Assembly (NCBI GenBank): GCA_004015825.1
Contig: SAYS01000004.1
Location: forward strand, 124,001 to 188,000
Length of the DNA: 64,000 bases
Source of the DNA: Halovenus amylolytica
Lineage (GTDB): Archaea > Halobacteriota > Halobacteria > Halobacteriales > Haloarculaceae
Direction: 5' to 3'
This document shows, in pieces, positions 27,284-35,980 of this stretch (position 1 is the stretch's first letter; each line of letters opens with the position of its first letter). Both the position numbers and the translations under genes were made by a program. Under the pieces are notes generated by a model. That model searched no databases, had not been told where the DNA came from, and saw only the letters and a program-made list of their open reading frames with translations.

Positions 27284-27554
27284 TTCTGACGGCCCAACCG
27301 AAAAGCGATCGCGATGATAGTTCGATAATCGTCAAAGAGTCAGACAAATCACGGGAAATAGTTCAAGACCCGCAAGGACTCGACGAATGTAGACGTATTC
27401 TACGAGAAACAAAAGAATTGTAGGTCGGCCCCATAGCTAACGGGCTATTTTTGATCGGTACACCGCACTGAAAACGTATAATGGTATGGGACGGTCCCAT
27501 ACTTCGGTAATAATCGCCGACACCTCATGGGTTGGTTCCCTATGATTACCCGAG
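27162..27554. other. Intergenic region between tRNA-Val and the HTH gene
   Basis: 393 bp. It contains the second tRNA 3'-end copy, then sequence with stop codons in all frames, and a promoter zone: a TATA-like CGTATAATGG at 27475-27484 immediately followed by the perfect palindrome at 27484-27502. Confidence 0.5.
27484..27502. promoter_or_regulatory. Perfect 19-bp palindrome (operator candidate)
   Basis: GTATGGGAC-G-GTCCCATAC, a 9-bp perfect inverted repeat with a 1-nt centre, overlapping the end of a TATA-like box and 53 nt before the ATG of the HTH regulator. The position would let a bound dimer block transcription. Autoregulation by the downstream protein is the simplest idea. Confidence 0.5.
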
Positions 27555-28217
27555 ATGGCACCAAATGGTACCTCGGCCGACAGAGCCAGACTCGACACGC
27601 GGAGTACGGAGTTGCTTCGTGCTCGGCTCGCGATAGACGTGCATCCGGACTCCCACTTCGGAGTCGTCAGCGAGTCAGGTGACGCCGAGGTCCTGAACCA
27701 CCAGCTGAAACTCGATCCGTCGGCTGGGGAGCCGTCAGGAAATCTCGCTACAGACGGCGAGTGTCACTCTGTGCTGTTCTACCCCGAGACAGACAGACAA
27801 GAGTACGTCGTGACTCGTGCGACCGACCACTGTATCTCGACTGTATTCGCCACCGAACACTGTCTGGCGGAGCCAAAATCCGTCTCGGATGGGGTGGTGA
27901 CCGTTCGGGTCGTCGCTCCCAGAAAGCAGACGTTCAAACGGGTACTGGGGCTGTTAGCGGACTGCGGGGCAGAGGTCTCCGTCAAGTGGCTCTTGAACGG
28001 CAAGCAGGGGCGACTGCCGGTCAAAACGGATGTGGCACAGATAACGGACAAACAGCGGGAGGCGATCGAGACAGCACTCGAAAAAGGGTACTACGAGAAC
28101 CCCCGGCAGGCGAGTTTGAGCGATCTGGCCGAAGAACTCGGCGTGACGGACTCGGCAGTCTCCCAGCGACTCGGAGCCGCCGAGACGAAACTCGTCAAAT
28201 CACTGTTCGAGCCTTAG
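27555..28217 (+). CDS. HTH-10 (bacterio-opsin activator-like) regulator
   Basis: 220 residues. The C-terminal 55 residues are the HTH_10 domain found in Bat-family haloarchaeal regulators: LTDKQREAIETALEKGYYEN-type start (here ITDKQREAIETALEKGYYEN), PRQASLSDLAEELGVTDSAV, SQRLGAAETKLV. The N-terminal 150 residues have three cysteines around DHCISTVFATEHCLAE and a VRVVAPRKQTFKRVLGLLAD segment, a sensor-like domain I cannot name. No PAS or GAF is visible. Preceded by a perfect palindrome, it may control its own synthesis. It overlaps the convergent DHH gene by 4 bp. Confidence 0.82.
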   Translation: MAPNGTSADRARLDTRSTELLRARLAIDVHPDSHFGVVSESGDAEVLNHQLKLDPSAGEPSGNLATDGECHSVLFYPETDRQEYVVTRATDHCISTVFATEHCLAEPKSVSDGVVTVRVVAPRKQTFKRVLGLLADCGAEVSVKWLLNGKQGRLPVKTDVAQITDKQREAIETALEKGYYENPRQASLSDLAEELGVTDSAVSQRLGAAETKLVKSLFEP

Positions 28218-29380
28218 AGTTCGCCGTTCATCGCGTCGAAAAGCCGTTCTACGAGTTCGTCCCGGGTGAGTCCTTCTCCCGGGCCGAGCCCGTGCATGTG
28301 ATCGATCGGGATCTGGCCACCCCCCATCCGGGCGTGGCCGCCACCGTCGGCCATCGGCACTTCCGAGACGGCAGTTTCGAGGACTTTTCCCATGTGTACC
28401 CGGTCGTCTTTCGACCGGCCGGAGAGTTTGATTCGGTTGTCGACGTCGCCGAGGACCACGACGGCGTTGATTCCTTCGAGTCGCCGGAGTTCGTCGGCCG
28501 CCTGCGGGATCGCATCGATATTCGAGATCGAACCCACGTCGCTGATCGCGAACGGTCCACGAACCTCCCGGTCGGTGATCGCCTCGGCTTTCACTTCGAG
28601 CGATTCCGCGTCCATGTCGGGGTTGGCGATCCGGTCGAGTTTGTCCTCGTCGATCCCGTTGTAGAGGAAGGAAGCCGCAGTGAACTCGTCACTCGAACAG
28701 CCGTTGGTGAGATGTTTCGTATCGGACTGGATCCCGTAGATCAGCCCGGTCGCGATCCGGGGTGGGATGGTATCGCCGCCGAAACCGTTGTGTTCGTACC
28801 GATCTGGATCGACGGTCTCGTAGCCCAGATTGTCGAAATACTCGCTGAATATCGTCGCACAGGCCCCGTTTACCGGCCGGATGTCGGTGAACCGTTCGCC
28901 GGTACCCTCTCCGGGATGGTGATCGACGACTGCGACCGGTTCGGTCGTTTCCCCCCCTTCGAATCCCCTGGCCTCGTTGTGATCGACAAGCACAATGTCG
29001 TTTTCTTCGATCTCGTCTGCACTTTCGATACACTCAAAATCGACGTCGAGTACGGTCTCGAACGCACGGTTCTCGTGGTGCCTGATCTGTCCCGAGTAAT
29101 AGATCGTCGCGTCTGTATCGCGTCTGTCGGCGATTAGCTGTGTCGCGAGTGCACAGGCCATCGCGTCCGGATCCGGGTTCGGATGCATCACGATCGCAAT
29201 CTCGTTGTAGTCCCCGATAACAGCCGCAAACCGCTCGCCGGGCGATCGCAGTAGTCGCGCGAAAACGAACCAGCCTGCAATCCCGAGCAACACGACGAGC
29301 AGACCACCGATCACGACCTGTGGAGGCCCGGGAATAACCGACGGGAGATCGGTTTGGGCGACCGTCCCGGCTACTGGCAT
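28214..29380 (-). CDS. DHH-family phosphoesterase with N-terminal membrane helix
   Basis: 388 residues. The ATG at 29380 (MPVAGTVAQTD) is preferred to a TTG two codons earlier, since a reverse-strand TACTTAG box lies about 23-33 nt before it. One helix (about 22-45, VVIGGLLVVLLGIAGWFVFA) precedes a DHH core: MHPNPDPDAMACALA, VLVDHNEARGF, AVVDHHPGEGT, and a DHHA1 end DGGGHARMGGGQIP. The family includes RecJ, NrnA and cyclic-di-AMP phosphodiesterases. The NrnA/GdpP-like order of motifs and the membrane anchor make a nanoRNase or cyclic dinucleotide phosphodiesterase plausible, but it is not proven. Confidence 0.82.
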   Translation of the reverse strand: MPVAGTVAQTDLPSVIPGPPQVVIGGLLVVLLGIAGWFVFARLLRSPGERFAAVIGDYNEIAIVMHPNPDPDAMACALATQLIADRRDTDATIYYSGQIRHHENRAFETVLDVDFECIESADEIEENDIVLVDHNEARGFEGGETTEPVAVVDHHPGEGTGERFTDIRPVNGACATIFSEYFDNLGYETVDPDRYEHNGFGGDTIPPRIATGLIYGIQSDTKHLTNGCSSDEFTAASFLYNGIDEDKLDRIANPDMDAESLEVKAEAITDREVRGPFAISDVGSISNIDAIPQAADELRRLEGINAVVVLGDVDNRIKLSGRSKDDRVHMGKVLETAVSEVPMADGGGHARMGGGQIPIDHMHGLGPGEGLTRDELVERLFDAMNGEL

Positions 29381-29440
29381 ACCCAAACTGGGTTCGGCCG
29401 ACTACTAAGTACTATTGCTTTCCGGTACAACAGACGGGAG

Positions 29441-30355
29441 TTACTGCCCGTCGCGACGGTAGGCCTCGATCCGCTCCCGGTACCCCGCCCGGAAGGTCGG
29501 GTAGGAAAACTCGTAGCCCAATTCACGGAGTTTGCCGTTGTCACACCGTTTGCTCGTGAGAATTCGACGTCGTGCTGCCTCCGACAGCCCGTCGTCGAGA
29601 CGCTGTTCTTTCGTCTGTTTGGGCGGGCTCTCCACCCCACACTCCGCGGCGAGCCAGTCGGCAAACTCCCACTTCGAAACCGGTTCGTCGTCGGTGACGA
29701 GCACTGTCTCACCACGTGCCAGGTCCTCCGCGAGCAAGTAGGCGACCGAACCGGCTGCGTCCTCCTGGTGGACCATATTCAGATAGCCCTCCGTGACTGG
29801 CCCCTCGATGTAGCGGTGGAGTCGGTATCTGTCGGGACCGTAGAGTCCGGAAAACCGTGCGACCGTGCCATCGATGCCGTAACTCCCGGCATCGTCGATC
29901 GCGACTCGTTCGGCCTCGGCCAGTACCTGCGTTTTTTCGGTCGTGGGTTCGATCGGTGTCTCCTCGTCGACCCAGTCGCCGTCGTGGTCACCGTAGACGC
30001 CGGTGCTGGAGGTGTAGACGTACCGATCTGGTGGATTCTCGCGGCTGGCGAACTGCTCCAGGACCTGCTGCTGGGCGTCGACGTAGATCTCGCGTGCCGC
30101 GTCGGCCCCGCGCCCGCCCGAACTGGCTGCGAAGACGAGTGTCTCGGCATCCGGGATTCGTTCGAGTGCGTCGGGATCGGTGAGGTCAGCCTGTACGCCG
30201 GTGAATCCGGCCGCTTCGATCTGTTCGATCCCCTCGTCAGATCGGCGGACGCCGACGACCTCACTGCTGTCGAGGTCGTGGGAACCGTCCGGATCGACGA
30301 GCTGTCGACCGAGTTCGATCCCGATGTAGCCACAGCCGAGAACGACGACCGTCAT
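29441..30355 (-). CDS. NAD(P)-dependent epimerase / extended SDR
   Basis: 304 residues. An N-terminal dinucleotide fold with VVLGCGYIGIELGRQL, FTGVQADLTDPDALERIP and LVFAASSGGRGADA, the catalytic Ser/Thr region YVYTSSTGVYGDHDGDWVDE, and a downstream FSGLYGPDRYRLHRYI. The classical Y-xxx-K is not clearly placed: TGVYG supplies the tyrosine but no lysine follows at +4, so activity may differ from ordinary epimerases. Its start overlaps the stop of the upstream DUF5791 gene by 4 bp. Confidence 0.75.
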   Translation of the reverse strand: MTVVVLGCGYIGIELGRQLVDPDGSHDLDSSEVVGVRRSDEGIEQIEAAGFTGVQADLTDPDALERIPDAETLVFAASSGGRGADAAREIYVDAQQQVLEQFASRENPPDRYVYTSSTGVYGDHDGDWVDEETPIEPTTEKTQVLAEAERVAIDDAGSYGIDGTVARFSGLYGPDRYRLHRYIEGPVTEGYLNMVHQEDAAGSVAYLLAEDLARGETVLVTDDEPVSKWEFADWLAAECGVESPPKQTKEQRLDDGLSEAARRRILTSKRCDNGKLRELGYEFSYPTFRAGYRERIEAYRRDGQ

Positions 30356-30780
30356 CGTTTCTCACTCTCGATGTACTGGTGGAGTGTGGCGTACTCGGCG
30401 AGCGTGATCGGGTACCGCCCTTCGACTTTCTGCTGGATCTCCTTTGGCTCCATCTCGTCGTCGATGCCCGAAGCGAGTGCTTCCACGTCGAGGACGGCCA
30501 TCGACATCCCCATCAGGAGGATATCGCGGGCTTCGGCCATGATGGTCTCCTTATCGAGCCCGTCCGGCTCGGTCGCGAGAATGTCGGCTGCCTCGTCGAG
30601 CGTCAGTTCGGGAGAGTCGCCATCGACCAGCGCCTGAACCGTCTCCTGATCGATCTCCGTCTCTGCCGCCACAGTCTCGACCCCAACATCGTCGACCGTC
30701 TCGATCAGCCGGCGTTCGTACTCCGTCCGAAGCTCCGCAGGGGAGAACTCGCCCGCAGAGTCGAAAGCTCCTCTAAGCAT
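30352..30780 (-). CDS. DUF5791-like haloarchaeal protein
   Basis: 142 residues. I start at MLRGAFDSAGEFSPAELR. It is all-helical, acidic, with TVQALVDGDSPELTLDEAAD and a short MGMSMAVLDVEALA stretch, ending LAEYATLHQYIESEKR. It matches my recollection of DUF5791, a haloarchaeal family without a known role. Residues 40-75 could be a helix-turn-helix. It is co-transcribed with the epimerase (ATGA overlap). The 124 bp to the next gene form a divergent promoter. Confidence 0.6.
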   Translation of the reverse strand: MLRGAFDSAGEFSPAELRTEYERRLIETVDDVGVETVAAETEIDQETVQALVDGDSPELTLDEAADILATEPDGLDKETIMAEARDILLMGMSMAVLDVEALASGIDDEMEPKEIQQKVEGRYPITLAEYATLHQYIESEKR

Positions 30781-30904
30781 ACGTCCGGGTATGAGATCCC
30801 AATATAAGTGTGTGTCCACCCAGCTTATACAGCCGGCAGTATTACAGACGGGGAGAAGACGGATCGGTAACAATTACGTATATCTGCGGGGACTAATCCA
30901 AACG

Positions 30905-31348
30905 ATGACAGCAACAACACGTTCACTCGAACTGTTCGTGCGGTCGCTGGCACCGGAGGGGACGGGGGACGAACAGGTCGCTGTCGTCACCCAGCTCGAC
31001 AGACTCCAGGAATCGGGGCAGATCGCGGAGTACTCCGTGACAGTCTGGGGGAACGCTGTCACCCACGACAGTCCACTGGCACAGACCGAGGCCGGAGACC
31101 GGGTACTCGGGCGCGTGGCCGAGTTCGAACAGTGGGCAGCCGACGAAGGGCTCTCGCTGGACCGGTTCATCCAGCGCGACGAGGTTCACTCGACGATCCG
31201 GGACACGACCCAGACCGTGATCCGCCTGCCAGCCATGATGATCGCCGAGTACGAAAACGGGAAACTCCAGACCGTGACACCACACGAGCACGACGACGGA
31301 GTGGTGACGGTTCAGGATCGGCTGGACAGCCTCGAAGACAGCGAATAG
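30905..31348 (+). CDS. Haloarchaeal HTH-annotated small protein
   Basis: 147 residues. I start at MTATTRSLELFVRSLAPEGT. Segments include QVAVVTQLDRLQESGQIAEY followed by SVTVWGNAVTHD, a C-terminal RDTTQTVIRLPAMMIAEYEN and acidic VTVQDRLDSLEDSE. Proteins of this pattern are frequent in haloarchaea and are often labelled HTH domain proteins; I cannot confirm DNA binding. It lies 86 bp before hmgA on the same strand. Confidence 0.6.
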   Translation: MTATTRSLELFVRSLAPEGTGDEQVAVVTQLDRLQESGQIAEYSVTVWGNAVTHDSPLAQTEAGDRVLGRVAEFEQWAADEGLSLDRFIQRDEVHSTIRDTTQTVIRLPAMMIAEYENGKLQTVTPHEHDDGVVTVQDRLDSLEDSE

Positions 31349-31433
31349 CAGGTCAAAAGCAAGGTAGCCGACCAATCGCTCGAAGCGTTACGTCTCCGGT
31401 GCGCTTACAGTGGTCGGCCGTCATCCTCAACGC

Positions 31434-32645
31434 ATGACCGACGCCGAGGAATTCGCAGACAGGATACAGTCGGGGGAGTTGCGACTGTACGAACTCGAAG
31501 ACCACACAGACGCCGAGACCGCCGCCGAGGCACGACGCGTCCTCGTCAAACGGGAGACGGACGCCGACCTGAATGCAGTCGGAGACTACACCTTCGACGC
31601 CGGGGATGCCGATGCGAACATCGAGAACATGGTCGGTGCAGCCCAGATTCCGCTGGGGATCGCTGGCCCCGTCAACGTCGACGGCGGCGCTGCCGACGGG
31701 GAGTACTACCTCCCGCTCGCGACGACGGAGGGTGCTCTCGTCGCGAGTGTCAACCGTGGGCTCTCGGCGATCAGGGACAGCGGCGGCGGAACCGCTCGCG
31801 TCACCGACTCGGGGATGACACGCGCCCCGGTCTTCCAGGTGGCAGGGATAGCCGAAGCCGAAGAGGTCGTCGAGTGGGTCGACGACAACACTGACCAGCT
31901 TCGGGAGGCTGCCGAATCGACGACGAGTCACGGTGAACTGCTGGCTGTCAACCCCTACGTCGTCGGCGACAACGTCTTCCTGCGTTTCGTCTACGACACC
32001 AAAGACGCGATGGGGATGAACATGGCGACGATCGCCACCCGAGAGGCGACAGAGGTCGTCGAGGCCGAGACACCGGCCAGACTCGTCGCGCTGTCGGGCA
32101 ACCTCTGTAGCGACAAGAAACCTGCAGCGATCAACGCAATCGAGGGCCGCGGACGGTCGGTAACCGCCGACGTGACGATTCCCCGGGAACTGGTCGAAGA
32201 CCGGCTCAACACGACACCGGAGGCGATGGCCGAGGGGAACACCAGGAAGAATCTGATCGGCAGTGCGAAGGCTGCCAGTCTGGGGTTCAACGCACACGCG
32301 GCAAACACTGTCGCAGCCGTCTTTCTCGCCACGGGACAGGACGCAGCGCAGGTCGTCGAGGGTGCAAACGCGATCACGACGATGGAGGCCCGCGAGGACG
32401 AACTGTACGCGAGCATCTCCTTTGCCTCGCTCGAACTCGGAACCGTCGGCGGTGGGACCAAACTCGATACGCAACAGGAGGGCCTCGAAATTCTCGGTAT
32501 CGCCGGCGGCGGTGACCCCGCCGGAGCGAACGCCGATGCACTCGCAGAACTCATCGCAGTCGGTGCACTCGCCGGTGAACTCTCACTCGTCGCCGCATTC
32601 TGTTCCCGGCATCTCTCCAGTGCGCACGAAGAACTCGGTCGGTAA
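31434..32645 (+). CDS. hmgA: HMG-CoA reductase (class I)
   Basis: 403 residues. It reduces 3-hydroxy-3-methylglutaryl-CoA to mevalonate for isoprenoid lipids, and is the target of mevinolin in haloarchaea. Seen: ENMVGAAQIPLGIAGPV, LATTEGALVASVNRG (catalytic Glu), GDNVFLRFVYDTKDAMGMNM, the lysine in LCSDKKPAAIN, SAKAASLGFNAHAAN with the catalytic histidine, and GGTKLDTQQEGLEILGI. I start at MTDAEEFADRIQSG; eight extra upstream codons look unrelated. Confidence 0.96.
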   Translation: MTDAEEFADRIQSGELRLYELEDHTDAETAAEARRVLVKRETDADLNAVGDYTFDAGDADANIENMVGAAQIPLGIAGPVNVDGGAADGEYYLPLATTEGALVASVNRGLSAIRDSGGGTARVTDSGMTRAPVFQVAGIAEAEEVVEWVDDNTDQLREAAESTTSHGELLAVNPYVVGDNVFLRFVYDTKDAMGMNMATIATREATEVVEAETPARLVALSGNLCSDKKPAAINAIEGRGRSVTADVTIPRELVEDRLNTTPEAMAEGNTRKNLIGSAKAASLGFNAHAANTVAAVFLATGQDAAQVVEGANAITTMEAREDELYASISFASLELGTVGGGTKLDTQQEGLEILGIAGGGDPAGANADALAELIAVGALAGELSLVAAFCSRHLSSAHEELGR

Positions 32646-32684
32646 CTGCGTCATCAAAAATCAGGAAGCAGGGACGACCGCGAG

Positions 32685-33257
32685 TCAGGCGAACTCGATC
32701 TCGTCGAGTTCGTTGACTTCCCCGAACAGCCAGCCGGCGTGATCGAGTGCGTACTCCCGGTCGTCTTCCTCGATGAAGCCGATCGCATCCTCGACGAGAA
32801 CTGGGCGGTAATCCCGCAGTCCGGCGCTGCCCGCAGTGTGGAGAACGCAGACGTTCGCCAGCGTCCCGCCGAAGACGAGGTTGTCGATCCCGTGTGCGTC
32901 GAGCCAGCCTTCGAGTTCCGTCTGGTAGAACGCGTCGTAGGTGTGTTTGACGACGACGAGATCCTCTTTTGCAACGTCGAGTTCGTCGACGATCTCTGTC
33001 TCCCAGGAGCCCTCGACGACGTGTTCGCCCCATCGATCGAACTCGTCGTAGTAGTGTGCGTCCTCGAACTGCCCGGGCGGGTGTACGTCGCGAGTGTAGA
33101 CGACCGCCGCACCGGCGTCGTGGGCGCGTGCTACCAGGCTGGCACACGGCTCGATTGCGTTCTCGCTGCCGGGCGCGTAGAGACTCCCGTCGGGGTGACA
33201 GAAGCCGTTTTGCATGTCGACAACAACGACCGCTGTAGACTCTGGGTCGAGGTTCAT
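32685..33257 (-). CDS. Isochorismatase-family cysteine hydrolase (nicotinamidase-like)
   Basis: 190 residues. The Asp-Lys-Cys triad is visible: VVVVDMQNGFCHPDGSL (Asp), VVVKHTYDAF (Lys), and GGTLANVCVLHTAGSAGLRD (Cys). The TRDVHPPGQFEDAHY segment occupies the metal-binding region of nicotinamidases. It probably deamidates nicotinamide to nicotinate, which the pncB product encoded 3 kb away would consume, but other isochorismatase-type amidases look alike. It converges on hmgA and is divergent from the surface lipoprotein. Confidence 0.85.
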   Translation of the reverse strand: MNLDPESTAVVVVDMQNGFCHPDGSLYAPGSENAIEPCASLVARAHDAGAAVVYTRDVHPPGQFEDAHYYDEFDRWGEHVVEGSWETEIVDELDVAKEDLVVVKHTYDAFYQTELEGWLDAHGIDNLVFGGTLANVCVLHTAGSAGLRDYRPVLVEDAIGFIEEDDREYALDHAGWLFGEVNELDEIEFA

Positions 33258-33380
33258 GCCAGCCTGTTATCGCTGCTCTCACAGAAAATTTGCGCTCGGG
33301 CTGGCGGTGGGCCGGTCAATCGTCGCTGAACAGGCGATTTTTGGTAGTCGAGACCGAAGACAGACCAACATCCAACTTCC

Positions 33381-34670
33381 ATGAAACGTCTCCTCCTCGT
33401 CGTGGTCGTCGTCGTGCTGGCTGGCTGTGGCAGTTCCGTTCCCGGCGGGCCGGGGTCGGCCCCGGAAGACGGTCTCGGCGAGGTCGGGAATGTGACGTCC
33501 ACTAGCGACCTCGCTGTCGATCCATCCGACGGCTTCACCGAGGCGGAACTCGAACAGTTCGTCAACCGGTCGATGGCCCGGATCGAAGTAGTCCGTGATC
33601 TGGAGTACAGGCAACCGGTCGACGTGACGATCGTCAACCGATCAGAGTACCGCGAGCAGTACGTCGACCGCGTCACAGGCCCAACCCGCCCCGACTGGGA
33701 AAACCAGATCTGGCGTGGACTCTTTATCGTCGGGCAGGACCGGGACGCCACGGACGTACTCGACGAGGCCTTCGGCGGCTCCGTCCAGGGCTTTTACGAG
33801 CCCGGACAGAACAGTATCGTCATCGTCAGTGACTCCGAGACACCCACAGTCAGAAAGAATACCCTCGTCCACGAACTGACCCACGCACTCCAGGACCAGC
33901 GGTTCGGCCTCGCCTTCGGCCAGGAGACCCGTGACCGGCAGGCTGCCTACGATACACTCATCGAGGGCGAGGCCGAACTCGTCCCGAAGCTGTATCTGGA
34001 TCGCTGTGGCAGTGAGTGGTCCTGCATCCGCCCGGAGGTGGACGCGAGTCAGGCGACCCCCCTCGACCCTGGTATCGCACAGATAATCACACAGCCGTAC
34101 AGACAGGGAGTCGGTTTCGTCGAACAGCTCAAAGCGGATGGCGGCTGGGAGGCGGTCAACGAGGCCCACGAGAACCCGCCAGAGAGCACGGCACAGACGA
34201 TCGATCCGGAGCGGTATCCCGGTGATACGCCGCAGAATGTCACCATTCCCGACCGTTCGTCCGGTGAGTGGGATCGGTTCGACCAGCATCCAGAGGGTGA
34301 CACAGTGGGTGTGGTCTCGATTTTCGCGATGTTCGAATCCAACGGCATCATCCAGCCGGATCGGTCGGGGACGTACGAACACCCGGTGACGACCGGCTGG
34401 GAGGGTGACCGGTTCGTCCCGTACCGAACCGACGGGGAGTTTGGCTACGTCTGGGAGATTGCCTGGGATTCGAACAGCAACGCAGCGCAGTTTGCCGACG
34501 CCTATCGCGAACTACTCGACGAACACGGTGGACTAGAGAGAGGAATAGACAGGTTCGTCATCGAGGACGGCCCGTACGCCGGCGCGTACCGGCTCACTGT
34601 GGACGGGGATACCGTCCGGATCGTCTCGGGACCGTCGACGAACTCACTGTCGGCGATTCACGGCACCTGA
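33381..34670 (+). CDS. Hvo_1808-type surface lipoprotein with HExxH motif
   Basis: 429 residues. Lipoprotein signal peptide MKRLLLVVVVVVLAGCG with lipobox LAGC, then an external domain. A zincin-type motif HELTH occurs in NTLVHELTHALQDQRFG, followed downstream by YDTLIEGEAELVPKLY, whose glutamate could be the third ligand (EGEA). This looks like a gluzincin-type arrangement, suggesting metallopeptidase ancestry. Similar haloarchaeal proteins are annotated Hvo_1808 family surface proteins without function. It is a lone gene followed by 77 bp of spacer. Confidence 0.82.
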   Translation: MKRLLLVVVVVVLAGCGSSVPGGPGSAPEDGLGEVGNVTSTSDLAVDPSDGFTEAELEQFVNRSMARIEVVRDLEYRQPVDVTIVNRSEYREQYVDRVTGPTRPDWENQIWRGLFIVGQDRDATDVLDEAFGGSVQGFYEPGQNSIVIVSDSETPTVRKNTLVHELTHALQDQRFGLAFGQETRDRQAAYDTLIEGEAELVPKLYLDRCGSEWSCIRPEVDASQATPLDPGIAQIITQPYRQGVGFVEQLKADGGWEAVNEAHENPPESTAQTIDPERYPGDTPQNVTIPDRSSGEWDRFDQHPEGDTVGVVSIFAMFESNGIIQPDRSGTYEHPVTTGWEGDRFVPYRTDGEFGYVWEIAWDSNSNAAQFADAYRELLDEHGGLERGIDRFVIEDGPYAGAYRLTVDGDTVRIVSGPSTNSLSAIHGT

Positions 34671-34747
34671 GATCGGGGCCGTATCCTGCCCCGCGTCAGG
34701 GCGTGACTGCTGGTCGGTAAGCAGAGCTGGTATTGGTGACTGGGGAG

Positions 34748-35980
34748 TTACGCGTCCGTAGCGTTCTCGCCAGTCGTGTTTCCGTCGGTCTCGTTGCCGA
34801 CACCATCATCAGTCTCGTTTCCGATACCGCCGTCGGTTTCGTTCCCGACCTCACCGTCTTCCGTCTGGTTTTGGAACTCTTCGATACTGATCTCCGGAGT
34901 TCCCTGGTCCTCGTCCTCGTCTTCGTCTTCCGCCGCAGGTTCCTCGGGCTCGAACTCTTCGATATTAGTGACGAACTGACCCGCAAGCTCCAGAACCTCG
35001 GATCGGGATCGGGCCTGATCGAACGTATTCGGGAACGACGTCTGGCCCATCAGCGACCGGACGTACGCTGCGTGGCGGCCTTCGACACTGTGGATGCTGA
35101 GTGCGGGGGCGACCAGGTCGTCGTTCTGGATGAACGGCGCGGCACCTGCGTAGGCCGAGACACCGATATCTTCGAGCTGGATCGCCGTTCCGAGGAACTC
35201 CATGGGATCTTCCACGGCCGAGCCGAACTCTACCTCCGGCTCCGGTGCGACGTCACCGCCCCCTTCCTCGATGACAGTTTCGAGCGTTTCGACGTGCTCT
35301 TCTTCCTGGGCCAGGATCGTCTGAAGTTCACCGTAGGGCTCTTCGGCTTCCTCGGTCTCCTCACCGGCGGCCTGATCGGTGTCCGCACCGCTCTCGCCGT
35401 CGCTGGTCCCGTCCGTATCTTCACCCATCCCGTCGTCTTCGGTCTCGTTACCGACCTGATCGTCCGACGTTTCGTTGCCGACCTCACTGTCTGCTGTCTC
35501 GTTGCCAACTGCACCGTCTTCTGTTTCGTTGCCGACCTCGCTATCTTCTGTCTCGTTGCCAACTGCACCGTCTTCTGTTTCGTTGCCGACCTCGCTATCT
35601 TCTGTCTCGTTGCCAACTGCATCGTCTTCTGTCTCGTTGCCGACCTCACTGTCTTCTGTTTCCTCGTCGAGATCCTCACTGGCCCCCTCACTGGGAGGGA
35701 AATCCGACTCGTCGAAATTTTCGAGCCCCTGTCGATAGAACTCGGCTTCGAGACGTTCCAGTGTCAGCGCGAAGTTGAGAAGATCTGTGTCGTCTTCGAA
35801 CTCGTTCTGAATCGGTTCCGGAGGTGTCTCATCAGCATCCTGGGCGAGGGACGGAACAGTCAGTCCTGTTCCGACTGCGATCCCACCGAGGGCAACAGAG
35901 CCCGCAACGAACTGGCGGCGGGTGTTGTTAAATAGACCATTCTCCGTTGAGTCACTGTCGTCCGCGTTGTTATCTACCAC
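34748..35980 (-). CDS. Ferritin-like domain protein, Tat-exported, with sequon repeats
   Basis: 410 residues with a GTG start, supported by a reverse-strand GTTTATAAC box at about 36009-36018. A Tat signal lies at 19-45 (NNTRRQFVAGSVALGGIAVG). Helix 1 of a ferritin-like bundle (DLLNFALTLERLEAEFYRQG) is followed by an insert of about 115 residues, largely VGNETED repeats, and then the remaining helices (ELQTILAQEEEHVETLETVI; AIQLEDIGVSAYAGAAPF; SIHSVEGRHAAYVRSLMG). E-x-x-H residues for a di-iron site are present. The acidic C-terminal tail repeats GNET again. Each NET is an N-glycosylation sequon. Exported ferritin-like proteins of this kind are common in haloarchaea, of unknown role. Confidence 0.8.
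   Translation of the reverse strand: MVDNNADDSDSTENGLFNNTRRQFVAGSVALGGIAVGTGLTVPSLAQDADETPPEPIQNEFEDDTDLLNFALTLERLEAEFYRQGLENFDESDFPPSEGASEDLDEETEDSEVGNETEDDAVGNETEDSEVGNETEDGAVGNETEDSEVGNETEDGAVGNETADSEVGNETSDDQVGNETEDDGMGEDTDGTSDGESGADTDQAAGEETEEAEEPYGELQTILAQEEEHVETLETVIEEGGGDVAPEPEVEFGSAVEDPMEFLGTAIQLEDIGVSAYAGAAPFIQNDDLVAPALSIHSVEGRHAAYVRSLMGQTSFPNTFDQARSRSEVLELAGQFVTNIEEFEPEEPAAEDEDEDEDQGTPEISIEEFQNQTEDGEVGNETDGGIGNETDDGVGNETDGNTTGENATDA
35440..35690 (-). repeat. 54-bp tandem repeats coding VGNETED units
   Basis: The coding repeat is 27 bp (nine residues, VGNETEDSE or VGNETEDGA), arranged as alternating 54-bp double units. Identical starts are seen at 35500 and 35554 on the forward strand. 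Eight NET sequons fall in this stretch. Copy number is likely to vary between strains. Confidence 0.8.

Noticed and set aside
31410..31433. Longer N-terminus for HMG-CoA reductase
   Set aside because: The eight extra residues fall in promoter sequence and are not part of the family.
34733..35935. 400-codon forward frame opposite the ferritin-like gene
   Set aside because: Its hydrophobic repeats are the antisense reading of the VGNETED codon repeats.
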